A DNA stretch of 64,000 bases from Dialister sp. UBA7295 (GTDB lineage Bacteria; Bacillota; Negativicutes; Veillonellales; Dialisteraceae), in assembly GCA_002471975.1 (NCBI GenBank), contig DKQZ01000032.1, positions 10,072 through 74,071 of the forward strand, read 5' to 3'. The position numbers were made by a program, and so were the translations under genes. Within the stretch, counting starts at the first letter, position 1. Every line of letters begins with the position of its first letter. The notes under the pieces were generated by a model, which did not search any database, had not been told where the DNA came from, and worked only from the letters and a program-made list of their open reading frames with translations. Positions 40,508 through 49,285 of the stretch are shown in pieces.

Positions 40508-41062
40508 ATGGATGATCTGATTATAGTTGACTGCCAGCATGACTTCATTGACGGGTCGCTGGCCTGTGCCCACAGCCATGAAGCGGTATTATGGCTCATC
40601 AGTTTTATCAATACCCATAAAGTGCGATGCCTTTATACATCAGACTGGCACAATAAAAGAAACGGCTCTTTCAAAGTAAATGGAGGCATATGGCCTGTCC
40701 ACTGCGTAGCCGACACGAAAGGAGCGTCTCTGGATGAATCATTTGCGGAGAAAATCAAAGAACCTTCCAACCGGCCTTCGGGAGAAAATCTTTTCCTGAA
40801 AGGAAGAGATGACAAGGTGGAAGAATATTCTGCTTTTAATGGAACCAGCGAAAAAGGAGAAGTCCTTGGAAATATCGCTTCTGCCCATGTCTATGTCGGC
40901 GGGATTGCTTCCGAATATTGTGTGAAGGAAACCGTACTGGCCCTTCTTTCGGCGGGAAGAAAAGTTACCCTCCTGGCACCGGGACTGGGTTACGTATCCG
41001 AAGCGGACCATGTGAAAGCGCTGAGAGAATTGGAAGAAAAGGGTGTGGAAATCCTGAAATAA
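40508..41062 (+). CDS. Nicotinamidase / isochorismatase family hydrolase
   Basis: A 184-residue cysteine hydrolase. Catalytic Asp in VDCQHDF near residue 8, metal-binding DWH near 50 (SDWH), catalytic Lys in FLKG near 98 and nucleophile Cys in GIASEYCVKETV near 138. The DxH metal site and overall length point to PncA, which deamidates nicotinamide to nicotinate for NAD salvage; related isochorismatase-like hydrolases cannot be fully excluded. ATG 40508 follows AGGAGGG. The frame is open far upstream, but that part is antisense to the membrane protein gene and has no ribosome site. It precedes thiL by 9 bases. Confidence 0.85.
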   Translation: MDDLIIVDCQHDFIDGSLACAHSHEAVLWLISFINTHKVRCLYTSDWHNKRNGSFKVNGGIWPVHCVADTKGASLDESFAEKIKEPSNRPSGENLFLKGRDDKVEEYSAFNGTSEKGEVLGNIASAHVYVGGIASEYCVKETVLALLSAGRKVTLLAPGLGYVSEADHVKALRELEEKGVEILK

Positions 41063-41071
41063 GGAGACTTT

Positions 41072-42058
41072 ATGAGTGAAGACAGGATAGGGGATATAGG
41101 GGAATTCGGCCTGATCCGCCGCATTACTCATGATTTCATTTACCGGCCGGAACTGGTTCGCCTGGGAACCGGAGATGATGGCGGTGTATACCGTATTCCG
41201 GAAGGCTTCGATGAAGTGATTTCCACAGATACCATGGTGGAGGGTCTTCATTTCACAAAAGAGACCATGGGTCCGGAAGACGTGGGCTACCATCTGGCGG
41301 CCTCCAATTTCAGCGATATGGCTGCCATGGGAGCTGATGCGCACGGGTTTGTCCTTTCCATAGCCCTTCCCAATGATTTACCGGTTTCATGGGTGGAAAG
41401 TCTTTATGACGGAATTCGCCTCTGCTGCCGGAAATACAGGGTCAATCTCCTTGGCGGTGATGTCACCGGCTCCCCGAAAGGAATCATTCTTACCGGAACG
41501 GTGCTGGGGATGGTTCCTGAAGGAAAGATGGTTCCCCGGAGCGGGGCCAAAGTGGGAGATCTGGTTTTTGTGACGGAAACCATTGGCGATTCTGCCGCCG
41601 GGCTCTATGCCCTGCTTCATGGCATGGAAAAAAATTGGCCTTTTCTTGTCAAAAGGCACCGGCGCCCGGAGCCTCAGATTGAAAAAGGAATCCTTCTGCG
41701 AAAAGCGGGTGCCCATTCCCTGAATGATATTTCTGACGGCCTTTCAAGGGAACTGAATGAAATCGCCCTGGCTTCGCAGGTGGAAATAGAAATAGAACCT
41801 GCCCTCATTCCTCTTTCCGAAGAAACAAAAGCGCTGGCAGCGAAGGAAAAGGTCAATCCTCTTTCCTGGGCTTTTAATGGGGGAGAAGATTATGAACTGA
41901 CGGGTACCATTTCCCCTGAATCTTTTGATACAATAGAAAGAAAGGACGGAATTACCGTTATTGGCAGGGTGACCGGCAAAGGTCATGGTGTTTATCTGAA
42001 AGAAAATGGAAGCCGGAGGCTTCTGGAAATTCACGGTTATGATCATTTTGTGAAATAA
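41072..42058 (+). CDS. thiL: Thiamine-monophosphate kinase
   Basis: A 328-residue PurM/ThiL-fold ATP kinase. GEFGLIRRI near residue 8, GTGDDGGVY near 31, STDTMVEGLHF near 51 (Mg/ATP-binding Asp residues), NFSDMAAMGA near 79, LLGGDVTGSP near 128 and FNGGEDYELTGT near 268. It phosphorylates thiamine monophosphate to the active diphosphate. No other thiamine genes are in the window. It is in a likely operon with the nicotinamidase upstream and gpmA 13 bases downstream. Confidence 0.94.
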   Translation: MSEDRIGDIGEFGLIRRITHDFIYRPELVRLGTGDDGGVYRIPEGFDEVISTDTMVEGLHFTKETMGPEDVGYHLAASNFSDMAAMGADAHGFVLSIALPNDLPVSWVESLYDGIRLCCRKYRVNLLGGDVTGSPKGIILTGTVLGMVPEGKMVPRSGAKVGDLVFVTETIGDSAAGLYALLHGMEKNWPFLVKRHRRPEPQIEKGILLRKAGAHSLNDISDGLSRELNEIALASQVEIEIEPALIPLSEETKALAAKEKVNPLSWAFNGGEDYELTGTISPESFDTIERKDGITVIGRVTGKGHGVYLKENGSRRLLEIHGYDHFVK

Positions 42059-42071
42059 TGGGAGGCAACAA

Positions 42072-42830
42072 ATGTACACACTGGTAGTAATCAGACATGG
42101 CGAAAGCGAATGGAATAAACTGAACCTTTTCTGCGGCTGGACGGACGTCGAGCTGTCTGATAAGGGTTTTGAAGAGGCTAAAGAGGCAGGCCGTCTCATG
42201 AAGGAGGAAGGCCTTACCTTTGACTGCTGCTATACTTCCGTACTCAAAAGGGCCATTCATACCGCTTACACGGCTCTTGACGTGATGGATCTCAACTGGA
42301 TTCCCGTGATTAAGGATTATCACCTGAATGAACGCCATTACGGGGCCCTGCAGGGACTGAACAAGACGGAAACGGCTGACAAATATGGTGAAGAACAGGT
42401 TCATCTCTGGAGACGTTCCTACGATGTCCGTCCGCCGGCCCTTTCTGCTGAGGACCCGAGAAATCCCGTGAACCAGGCGCCCTATCAGAAATTCAAGGAT
42501 GAAGTACAGCTGCCGCTTACGGAATGCCTGAAGGATACGGTGGCCAGGGTAGCGCCCTATTTCGAGGAAGTCATCCGCCCGCAGATTGAAAAAGGAGAAA
42601 GGATCCTGATTGCCGCTCATGGCAATTCCATCCGTGCCCTGAGAAAACATCTGGAACATATTTCCGACAGTGAAATCGCAGGCATGAATATCCCTACGGG
42701 GATTCCGCTCGTTTACCATATCAACCCGGACTTTACCATTCATGATGTGGCATACCTGGGCGATCAGGAAGCCATCAAAGCGAAAATCAATGCGGTGAAA
42801 AACCAGTCTGCCGCTTCATCAAAGAAATAA
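42072..42830 (+). CDS. gpmA: 2,3-bisphosphoglycerate-dependent phosphoglycerate mutase
   Basis: A 252-residue histidine phosphatase-fold mutase. The phosphohistidine is in RHGESEWN at residues 8-15, followed by CGWTDVELSDKG near 24, LNERHYGALQGLNK near 86, RRSYDVRPP near 115 and the second catalytic His in AAHGNSIRAL near 184. The length and DVRPP segment identify the dPGM (GpmA) class. It converts 3-phosphoglycerate to 2-phosphoglycerate. It stands apart from the cggR-gapA-pgk-tpiA-eno operon, which lacks a mutase, so it may supply that missing step. GGGAGG precedes the ATG. Confidence 0.95.
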   Translation: MYTLVVIRHGESEWNKLNLFCGWTDVELSDKGFEEAKEAGRLMKEEGLTFDCCYTSVLKRAIHTAYTALDVMDLNWIPVIKDYHLNERHYGALQGLNKTETADKYGEEQVHLWRRSYDVRPPALSAEDPRNPVNQAPYQKFKDEVQLPLTECLKDTVARVAPYFEEVIRPQIEKGERILIAAHGNSIRALRKHLEHISDSEIAGMNIPTGIPLVYHINPDFTIHDVAYLGDQEAIKAKINAVKNQSAASSKK

Positions 42831-42840
42831 GGAGGTGCCG

Positions 42841-42872
42841 GGAGGCTTCCGGGATAACCGGAAGCTTTCCTT
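42841..42872 (+). terminator. Hairpin after gpmA, weak terminator
   Basis: Stem GGA-GCTTCCGG/CCGGAAGC-TTCC with a 5-base loop and only a short mixed T tail (TTTCCTTAT). It may attenuate rather than stop transcription into the patatin gene. An AAGGAGGTG sequence sits right at the gpmA stop with no start codon at a normal distance. Confidence 0.5.
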
Positions 42873-42882
42873 ATAGTAAGAT

Positions 42883-43782
42883 ATGATGCATCTGATTCGA
42901 AAAAATGAAGATCCCGACCGGGCGCCCATCCTCATACTCGAAGGGGGCGCCATGCGGGGCATCTTTACATCCGGAGTCCTTGATGCCTTCATGGACAGAA
43001 AGTTCTATTTTCCGCAAGTCATCGGCATTTCTGCCGGCTGCCTTCAGGGGCTCTGCTATATTTCCCGGCAGCGGGGGAGAAACAGGAAAGTCAATACCAC
43101 TTACTGTACTGATTCCCGCTATATGGGTCTTTCCCATATGCTGAAGGGCGGGTCTTTCTTTAACTGGGAGTTCATGTTCGGCGATCTGGCCCATGAGCTG
43201 GTGCCTTTTGACTATGAAACTTTCAGCAGGGCAAAGGAAACTCTTTATACCGTTATTACTGATGCAGAAAGCGGGAAGCCCTGTTTTATTTCCAGCCATT
43301 CCATGGACGTGGATGAATATATGAAAGTCTGTGAAGCCAGCTGCTCTATCCCCCTGGTTTCAAGGCCTGTGAAATGGCGCGAAAAGCATTACGTCGACGG
43401 GGGCGTCAGCCTGCCGCTGGTCCCCATGCCTGAGGAAATCCCGTTCCCTCATGGCAAAATCGTCTATGTCCTTACAAGAGATGTCACTTATAGAAAGAAA
43501 CCGGTTCCCTTCTGGTTTCACGGCCTTCTTGATTTCAAATATGGCCGGGAGTTCCCTTCCGTGGTAGAGGAAATGTGTTCCATTCCACCGAGATACAATG
43601 AAAAAGTGGATCGGGTCCTTGAAATGGAAAAATCGGGAGAGGTCTTCGTCATCCGTCCGGAAAAACCGGTCACCGTATCCAGAACGGAACGGAATGCGGC
43701 AAAACTTCGCGAGCTTCATGGGGAAGGCTATCGCCTGGGCCAGGAACGGTTTGATGAAATGATGAGGTGGCTTTATGAGTGA
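42883..43782 (+). CDS. Patatin-like phospholipase
   Basis: A 299-residue patatin-fold acyl hydrolase. The oxyanion loop is EGGAMRG near residue 20-26, the nucleophile elbow GISAG near 47-51 (GxSxG) and the catalytic Asp in DGG near 172. The group with LEGGAMRGIFTSGVLDAFMD is common in Firmicutes and Enterobacteria (YjjU-like); substrate unknown, presumably phospholipid or lysophospholipid. No signal peptide, so cytoplasmic. The ribosome site before ATG 42883 is poor. The end overlaps tsaE by 8 bases, so it is coupled to the t6A genes. Confidence 0.88.
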   Translation: MMHLIRKNEDPDRAPILILEGGAMRGIFTSGVLDAFMDRKFYFPQVIGISAGCLQGLCYISRQRGRNRKVNTTYCTDSRYMGLSHMLKGGSFFNWEFMFGDLAHELVPFDYETFSRAKETLYTVITDAESGKPCFISSHSMDVDEYMKVCEASCSIPLVSRPVKWREKHYVDGGVSLPLVPMPEEIPFPHGKIVYVLTRDVTYRKKPVPFWFHGLLDFKYGREFPSVVEEMCSIPPRYNEKVDRVLEMEKSGEVFVIRPEKPVTVSRTERNAAKLRELHGEGYRLGQERFDEMMRWLYE

Positions 43783-44248
43783 AGTGGTGATTCCAAGCAA
43801 AAGCGAAAAAGAAACCATGGACCTGGGCCGTTTCTTTGGGAAACATGCGGTAGACGGCCTCTTCATAGCCCTCATCGGTGACCTGGGGGCCGGGAAAACC
43901 CATTTCGTCCAGGGCCTGGCAGAAGGCATGGGCATTGAGGGAGTCGTGGGAAGTCCCACCTTTACCATCATGAACTATTATGATGGACCCATTCCGCTCA
44001 AGCATTTTGATTTCTACCGCCTTCACAGTGAAGATGATCTCTGGAATATAGGCTGGGAAGAATATGGAGAGGGCGGCGTCGTAGTGGTAGAATGGGCGGA
44101 TATGTTTCCTTCCCTCATTCCTGAAGAAAGTATACAGATTGAAATCACCCTTTCCGGAGAAACGGAAAGAAATATACGGATTCACTGGGGCGAAAAGGCT
44201 CCGGAAGAAATCATAAAGGAGATTAAAGAATATGCTGCTTGCCATTGA
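43775..44248 (+). CDS. tsaE: tRNA t6A synthesis ATPase
   Basis: A 157-residue TsaE (YjeE). Walker A GDLGAGKT near residue 36, FVQGLAEGMGI, VGSPTFTIMNYY near 65 and HFDFYRL near 82, all family hallmarks; VEWADM near 108 is the conserved late Trp motif. It hydrolyses ATP to reset the TsaB-TsaD complex in N6-threonylcarbamoyladenosine synthesis at A37 of ANN-decoding tRNAs. It overlaps the patatin gene (8 bases) and tsaB (17 bases). Confidence 0.95.
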   Translation: MSEVVIPSKSEKETMDLGRFFGKHAVDGLFIALIGDLGAGKTHFVQGLAEGMGIEGVVGSPTFTIMNYYDGPIPLKHFDFYRLHSEDDLWNIGWEEYGEGGVVVVEWADMFPSLIPEESIQIEITLSGETERNIRIHWGEKAPEEIIKEIKEYAACH

Positions 44249-44924
44249 TACATCATCACTGGTATTAAGCTGTGCATTGGCAGAAGAAGACCAACTGGTT
44301 GCCGAATGGACAGTACAGAGAAAACTGACTCATTCCGAGCAGCTCATTCCTCATATGGATGAAATGATGAAGGAAGCGGGTATTTCCAAAAGTGAAATAG
44401 ATGCCATTGCCGTATCCATCGGTCCCGGCTCTTTTACGGGACTCCGGATCGGCCTTGCCACGGCCAAGATGGCTTCCTATATATGGAAAGTGCCCCTGGT
44501 AGGCGTGGATACACTGGAGGCCCTGGCCTGGAATATGGCAGGTTCCCGGGCCTTCATCCTTCCCCTTCTGGATGCCCAGCGGGGAAATGTGTATGCAGCC
44601 CTCTATGGCGCTTTTGATGAAATGTGGCAGGAAGAAAAAGAAGAAGCGGCTCCCATTGATGAAGTCATTTCGGCAGCCATAAAACACGGCGGTCCATTAA
44701 TTGCCGTGGGAGAATGCGCTGATAAATACAGGGACAAACTGCTTGCGGCAGGCATTATGCCGGCTCCTCCGCACAGCCGTCTCTGCCGGGCGGGGAGTGT
44801 GGCCCTGGCAGGATTCCAGAAACTGAAAGCAGGAAAGACGGACAATCCATTGAGCATCCTTCCCAACTATATTCGTCGAAGCGAGGCAGAAGTATTATGG
44901 GAGAAACGGCATCCGGAATCCTGA
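44232..44924 (+). CDS. tsaB: tRNA t6A synthesis scaffold protein
   Basis: A 230-residue TsaB (YeaZ) of the ASKHA fold: LLAIDTSS at residues 2-9, HSEQLIPHMD near 36, VSIGPGSFTGLRIGL near 65-79 and LLDAQRGNVYAALY near 114. It lacks a catalytic metal site and dimerises with TsaD to hold it in the active state. It overlaps tsaE by 17 bases and rimI by 28 bases, the tightest packing in the window. Confidence 0.95.
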   Translation: MLLAIDTSSLVLSCALAEEDQLVAEWTVQRKLTHSEQLIPHMDEMMKEAGISKSEIDAIAVSIGPGSFTGLRIGLATAKMASYIWKVPLVGVDTLEALAWNMAGSRAFILPLLDAQRGNVYAALYGAFDEMWQEEKEEAAPIDEVISAAIKHGGPLIAVGECADKYRDKLLAAGIMPAPPHSRLCRAGSVALAGFQKLKAGKTDNPLSILPNYIRRSEAEVLWEKRHPES

Positions 44925-45352
44925 TCCGTCAGGCGGGAGCCGAAGATACGGACAGCATTTATGAAATAGGTACGCTCTGCTTTTCCGATGCGTGGCATAA
45001 GGATACGGTGGCCCATGATATGGAAGGAGACCACAGCGAATACTTTGTGGCTGTCCTGAACGGTGAGATCGCCGGCTATGGATGTTTCTGGTTTGTGGTG
45101 GACGAAGGGCAGCTTGTCAATATCGGCGTCCGTCCGGAATACAGGAGACGGGGCCTTGCCGAAGCCATCCTGAAAAGAGGACTGGAAGAATGCAAAGCCA
45201 GAAATATGAAAACCATATTTCTGGAAGTCCGGGTCAGCAACCGCTCGGCCCAGGCGCTCTATAAGAAATATAATTTCCGCTCCCTGGGGGCGCGGAAAGG
45301 GGTATATGACCTTCCTAAAGAGGACGGCTATATTATGTCCCGTGAAATATAA
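44897..45352 (+). CDS. rimI: Ribosomal protein S18-alanine N-acetyltransferase
   Basis: A 151-residue GNAT. The acetyl-CoA pyrophosphate loop RPEYRRRGLAEAIL is near residue 78, following the LVNIGV beta strand; EVRVSNRSAQALYKKYNF near 112 is typical of RimI. It acetylates the N-terminus of ribosomal protein S18 or other proteins. Its place between tsaB and tsaD is the usual one. The start is nested 28 bases into the tsaB end; the alternative start has not been tested. Confidence 0.92.
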   Translation: MGETASGILIRQAGAEDTDSIYEIGTLCFSDAWHKDTVAHDMEGDHSEYFVAVLNGEIAGYGCFWFVVDEGQLVNIGVRPEYRRRGLAEAILKRGLEECKARNMKTIFLEVRVSNRSAQALYKKYNFRSLGARKGVYDLPKEDGYIMSREI

Positions 45353-45361
45353 GGAGTCGTT

Positions 45362-46384
45362 ATGAAGATATTATCCTTTGAATCGAGCTGTGATGAGACG
45401 TCCTGTGCGGTGATCGAGGATGGGAGAAAAATCCTTTCCGACGTGATTTCCACGCAGGTGCCGATTCACAAGAAATTTGGTGGAGTCGTTCCGGAAATCG
45501 CATCCCGCCACCATATAGAAGATGTCCTTCCCGTGGCCATTGAAGCCCTGGATGAAGCCCGGTGCAGCTGGCAGGATATGGATGCCATTGCAGTCACCCA
45601 GGGACCGGGGCTCGTGGGAGCTCTTCTTGTAGGAGTAGCTGCAGCCAAAGCGGCAGCCTGGGCACTGGATAAGCCATTGATCGCGGTGAATCATATGGAA
45701 GGCCACATTTTTGCCAACCTTCTCCAGTATCCTGACCTGGAGCCGCCATTCCTGTCTCTTGTCGTTTCCGGGGGCCATACCATGATCGTCATCGTGAAAG
45801 ATTACAATACATTCCAGCTCCTGGGGCAGACAAGAGATGATGCGGCAGGAGAAGCTTTTGATAAAATTGCCAGGGTCATGGGTTATCCCTATCCCGGGGG
45901 ACCCCATATCGACCGCCTGGCGCAGGAAGGAAATCCTGATGCCGTGACCTTCCCTATGGGACTGGGGAAGGAACATAACTTTGACTTTTCCTTCAGCGGC
46001 CTGAAATCGGCAGTTATCAACTACCTCAATACGGCTAAAATGAAAAAAATGGAAGTGAACTATAATGACATCGCCGCATCTTTCCAGAAGGCTGTCATAG
46101 AAGTGCTTGTTGAAAAAGCCATGAAGGCCAGTGAACTGACAGGACTTAAAACCATTGCCCTGGCAGGAGGCGTGGCGGCCAACAGCGGGCTTCGCAAAGC
46201 GCTGAAAGCAGAATGCGATAAACGGGGTATCCGCATGTGCCGTCCGGACCCGGTGCTCTGTACGGATAACGGGGCCATGATTGGATGCCGGGCTTATTAC
46301 ATGGCCCTTGCGGGAGATTATGCGCCTATGAATCTCAATGCGGATCCCCGCCTGCCCTTCCTGGCAGACCAGGTGAAGCTCTGA
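45362..46384 (+). CDS. tsaD: tRNA N6-adenosine threonylcarbamoyltransferase
   Basis: A 340-residue TsaD (Gcp/Kae1). ILSFESSCDETSCAV at the N-terminus, the metal-binding HMEGH near residue 111-115, TQGPGLVGALLVG near 79, VVSGGHTMI near 135 and the ATP-binding GGVAANSGLR near 272. The C-terminal DNGAMIG carries the third metal ligand. It transfers the threonylcarbamoyl group, made by TsaC elsewhere in the genome, to tRNA A37. It is last in the tsaE-tsaB-rimI-tsaD cluster, 9 bases after rimI. Confidence 0.97.
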   Translation: MKILSFESSCDETSCAVIEDGRKILSDVISTQVPIHKKFGGVVPEIASRHHIEDVLPVAIEALDEARCSWQDMDAIAVTQGPGLVGALLVGVAAAKAAAWALDKPLIAVNHMEGHIFANLLQYPDLEPPFLSLVVSGGHTMIVIVKDYNTFQLLGQTRDDAAGEAFDKIARVMGYPYPGGPHIDRLAQEGNPDAVTFPMGLGKEHNFDFSFSGLKSAVINYLNTAKMKKMEVNYNDIAASFQKAVIEVLVEKAMKASELTGLKTIALAGGVAANSGLRKALKAECDKRGIRMCRPDPVLCTDNGAMIGCRAYYMALAGDYAPMNLNADPRLPFLADQVKL

Positions 46385-46417
46385 TTTAACTCTGAATCGG
46401 GAGGATGGGAGACTTTT

Positions 46418-47836
46418 ATGCAGACACGGGGATTGGAAATGAGCCAGCTTTACACGCTGGTTCGTGATACGACAAATCTGACTGACGTACAGGCAAAAAT
46501 CCTGGATCACATGCAGGCGGCTCTCCAGCTGGCCAGCGATGTTTCCAGAAATCAGGTGTATTTGTGTGCCAGAGGGAAAAATGATGATATTTCCGTCATC
46601 CTGGCAGCAGTGAAACCTTCCTATACCCATGGTTCCACCTTTTTCAGGTCCGGTGACACCTTTCTGGAAGGAGAACTGGCGCTGATCGAAAATGTTTTTA
46701 CTACGGGCAGAAAAGTGGTAGGCAGGAAAAGGCTTGACCAGGGACTGGAAGTCGCAGCAACGGCTTATCCTGTCGTAGATAATGCGGGACAGCCCTTTGC
46801 GGCGGTCTGTTTCCTCTCCGGTTCCCTCCGTCAGCAGCAGGTGCTGACGGATACGGCCAATCTGGCCCTTCAGGTGCCCTTCAGCGCGGATGATTATTAC
46901 AGCATCCGGCCTCAGGACGGTATGATCGTACTGGATTCTCTGGGCCGCATCATTTATGCCAATGATATGGCCGATGATCTGTACTTTGTACTCGATAAAG
47001 AGGCTGTGGAAAAACGGGAAATCGTGGGCCATACCATCGTTCGTTTTCCTCTTGTGGAAAAAGTCATGAAAACAGGCCGTCCGGCCTATGGCGATGAAGT
47101 ATCTGAAAATATGACCCTTTCCGCCTGGGGACTCCCTATCATTTCCGGCGGGAAAGTGGCAAGGACTGTTCTCGTTTTGACGGACGTGACGGCGATCAGG
47201 GAAAAGGAAAGACAGATTCTTGTCAAGGATTCGGTAATCAAGGAAATTCATCACCGGGTAAAGAACAGCCTCAATACGATTGCCGGCATGCTCCGAATGC
47301 AGGCAAGGCGGGCCAAAGATGAGGATACGAAAGACGCCCTGAAAAGGGCGGTGAGCAGGATTCTCGGTATTTCCCAGATTCATGATATCCTGGCCAACCA
47401 GAGTGGTGATAAAATAGATTTGGATATACTGCTCGATAAAATCACGAAACTCTCCGTAGACAGCCTGGCCCTCATTCCCGTGACCATTCTTCGTGAAAAA
47501 GCCGGAAGAGGACTGATTGTGGATTCGGAAAAAGCCGTGCCCCTGGCTATTGCGGCGAATGAGCTCATTCATAATGCCATTGATCATGGTTTCAGGGACA
47601 GGAAAAGAGGCACTCTTACGGTAGGTACCAGAATCGAGGGAACCTGGATTCATGTGTATATCAGAAATGATGGAAATCCGCTGCCCGAAGATTTCAGCAC
47701 CAGGACTTTCAATCTGGGGCTTCAGATTGTGAGAAACCTGGCTGAAATAGAACTGAAAGGGAAGTTCTCCGTGCAGAATGAAAACGGTTTCGTGGCGGCA
47801 GATATTTACTGTCCTATATCATTGATGGAGGGGTAA
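46418..47836 (+). CDS. Soluble histidine kinase (HisKA_2 type, PdtaS/EutW-like)
   Basis: 472 residues without membrane segments. About 1-155 is a GAF-like sensor domain and 160-265 a PAS-like one (IRPQDGMIVLDSLGRIIYAND). The phosphoacceptor His is in EIHHRVKNSLNTI near 277, the HisKA_2 signature found in kinases paired with ANTAR regulators. The ATPase domain has NELIHNAIDHGF near 380 and LGLQIVRNL near 431. It is expected to autophosphorylate in response to an unknown cytosolic signal and to pass phosphate to the regulator starting 2 bases downstream. The start at 46418 has GGGAG upstream; ATG 46439 is an alternative. Confidence 0.9.
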   Translation: MQTRGLEMSQLYTLVRDTTNLTDVQAKILDHMQAALQLASDVSRNQVYLCARGKNDDISVILAAVKPSYTHGSTFFRSGDTFLEGELALIENVFTTGRKVVGRKRLDQGLEVAATAYPVVDNAGQPFAAVCFLSGSLRQQQVLTDTANLALQVPFSADDYYSIRPQDGMIVLDSLGRIIYANDMADDLYFVLDKEAVEKREIVGHTIVRFPLVEKVMKTGRPAYGDEVSENMTLSAWGLPIISGGKVARTVLVLTDVTAIREKERQILVKDSVIKEIHHRVKNSLNTIAGMLRMQARRAKDEDTKDALKRAVSRILGISQIHDILANQSGDKIDLDILLDKITKLSVDSLALIPVTILREKAGRGLIVDSEKAVPLAIAANELIHNAIDHGFRDRKRGTLTVGTRIEGTWIHVYIRNDGNPLPEDFSTRTFNLGLQIVRNLAEIELKGKFSVQNENGFVAADIYCPISLMEG

Positions 47837-47837
47837 A

Positions 47838-48428
47838 ATGGCAGAACGATATAGAATTGTAATTGCAGATGATGAATCATTGAGCTCCATGGACTTGAAA
47901 GAAATGCTGGAAGAGGCAGGCCATGAAGTAGTAGGTGTAGGCTCTGACGGTGTGGAAGCCTTGGATCTGGTGAAGGAAAAACATCCGGACCTTGCCATCC
48001 TGGACGTGAAAATGCCCCGGCTTGACGGCATCCAGGCAGCCAAAATGATTGCTCATGACAATTTGGCGCCCGTCGTCCTCCTCACAGCTTTTGGCGATGA
48101 AGACATGATTGAAAAAGCTAAGAAATCCATGGTTTTCGGTTATGTGATGAAACCGGTGGAGGAAAGGACTTTATTTCCCGCCATCCAGATTGCGGTGGGC
48201 CAGTACCGTTTGAAACGGGATATGGTGGACCGCGTAAAGAACATGGAACGGGAACTGGCGGCACGAAAGATCGTGGACCGGGCCAAGGGGCTCCTTATGG
48301 ATTACTATCATATTACGGAAGAAGACGCCTATCGCCGCATGCAGCAGACCAGCATGAAACGGGGCATTACCATTGCTGATGTGGCCCAGCGGGTGGTCAA
48401 GGAAATCATGGCAAGGAAGAACAGGTAA
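47838..48428 (+). CDS. Response regulator with ANTAR RNA-binding output domain
   Basis: 196 residues. A receiver domain (5-120) has the acidic pair DDE near 11, phospho-Asp in LAILDVKMP near 55, Thr/Ser switch in LLTAFG near 84 and Lys in VMKPVEE near 104. The linker is a coiled-coil-like helix (about 122-150), followed by an ANTAR domain (about 135-192: AKGLLMDYYHITEEDAYRRMQQ and ITIADVAQRVV). ANTAR proteins bind dual hexaloop hairpins in nascent RNA and prevent termination. So this pair probably controls genes by antitermination rather than at promoters. No target hairpin pair was recognised in the window. Confidence 0.93.
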   Translation: MAERYRIVIADDESLSSMDLKEMLEEAGHEVVGVGSDGVEALDLVKEKHPDLAILDVKMPRLDGIQAAKMIAHDNLAPVVLLTAFGDEDMIEKAKKSMVFGYVMKPVEERTLFPAIQIAVGQYRLKRDMVDRVKNMERELAARKIVDRAKGLLMDYYHITEEDAYRRMQQTSMKRGITIADVAQRVVKEIMARKNR

Positions 48429-48482
48429 ACAGCTGTTATGCCGGGGCTGCCGGCTGATTGTATGTATAAAGGAGGAATTGCG

Positions 48483-49148
48483 ATGAAATACACATTTTTA
48501 GGACATGCATGCTTTAGAATCGATACGGGGAAAGAAAGACTTCTTTTCGATCCCTTCCTTACGGGAAACAGCCAGGCGGCAGTAAAGGCAGATAAAGTGA
48601 GATGCGACTATATCCTTCTCTCCCATGCCCATGGCGATCATTTTGGAGATGCCAATGAAATTGCCCTCCGTACCGGAGCACTGGTCGTGGCTATTCCGGA
48701 AGTCATCAGCCTTTTCTCCGATTCCGTATCCAATTTCCAGCCCATGAATCTGGGGGGACAGTTCAAGGCGGATTTCGGCACCGTGAAAATGGTCCAGGCC
48801 TGGCACAGCTGCGGGGCTGCTGGCGGCATTCCCTGCGGATTCATCATTAAATTCAATGAAGGTCCTACCATCTACTATTCCGGCGATACGGCGCTCTTTG
48901 GGGATATGAAACTCTTTGGAGAGCTTTTTGATATTGATTATGCCATCATGCCCATTGGCGATAATTACACCATGGGACCGGATGATGCATTGCTGGCGGC
49001 GAAATTCCTGAAGGCGAAGCATGTGATTCCTCTTCATTACAATACCTGGCCGGTGATTGCCCAGAATGCGGAAGATTTCAAGAAATCAGCCGGTGATAAA
49101 GGAATTGACGTGATGATCGTAAAGCCCGGAGAGACTATCGAACTCTGA
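48483..49148 (+). CDS. UPF0173-type metal-dependent hydrolase
   Basis: A 221-residue metallo-beta-lactamase-fold protein. The metal motif SHAHGDHFGD is near residue 46-55, GHAC near 7, YSGDTALFGDMK near 137 and IPLHYNTWP near 180, all as in the UPF0173 family (YtkL and relatives). Substrate unknown. ATG 48483 has AAAGGAGG 7 bases upstream; the 15 extra codons upstream have none. It may be cotranscribed with the kinase/ANTAR pair, 54 bases apart, and is followed by a terminator. Confidence 0.9.
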   Translation: MKYTFLGHACFRIDTGKERLLFDPFLTGNSQAAVKADKVRCDYILLSHAHGDHFGDANEIALRTGALVVAIPEVISLFSDSVSNFQPMNLGGQFKADFGTVKMVQAWHSCGAAGGIPCGFIIKFNEGPTIYYSGDTALFGDMKLFGELFDIDYAIMPIGDNYTMGPDDALLAAKFLKAKHVIPLHYNTWPVIAQNAEDFKKSAGDKGIDVMIVKPGETIEL

Positions 49149-49162
49149 AATTGAAATTCATT

Positions 49163-49194
49163 GAAAGCGCCTTCCTGCCTGGGCGCTTTTTTTA
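49163..49194 (+). terminator. Terminator after the UPF0173 gene
   Basis: Stem AAAGCGCC/GGGCGCTTT, 8-base loop, T7. Confidence 0.9.
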
Positions 49195-49285
49195 TTGAAA
49201 TATTTCAAGAGCCCTGCCCCTTTCATTTAAATATGTTAAAATGAGTAAAGCAGAAAACAGGAATATTGGAAACAAGGAGAATTTC

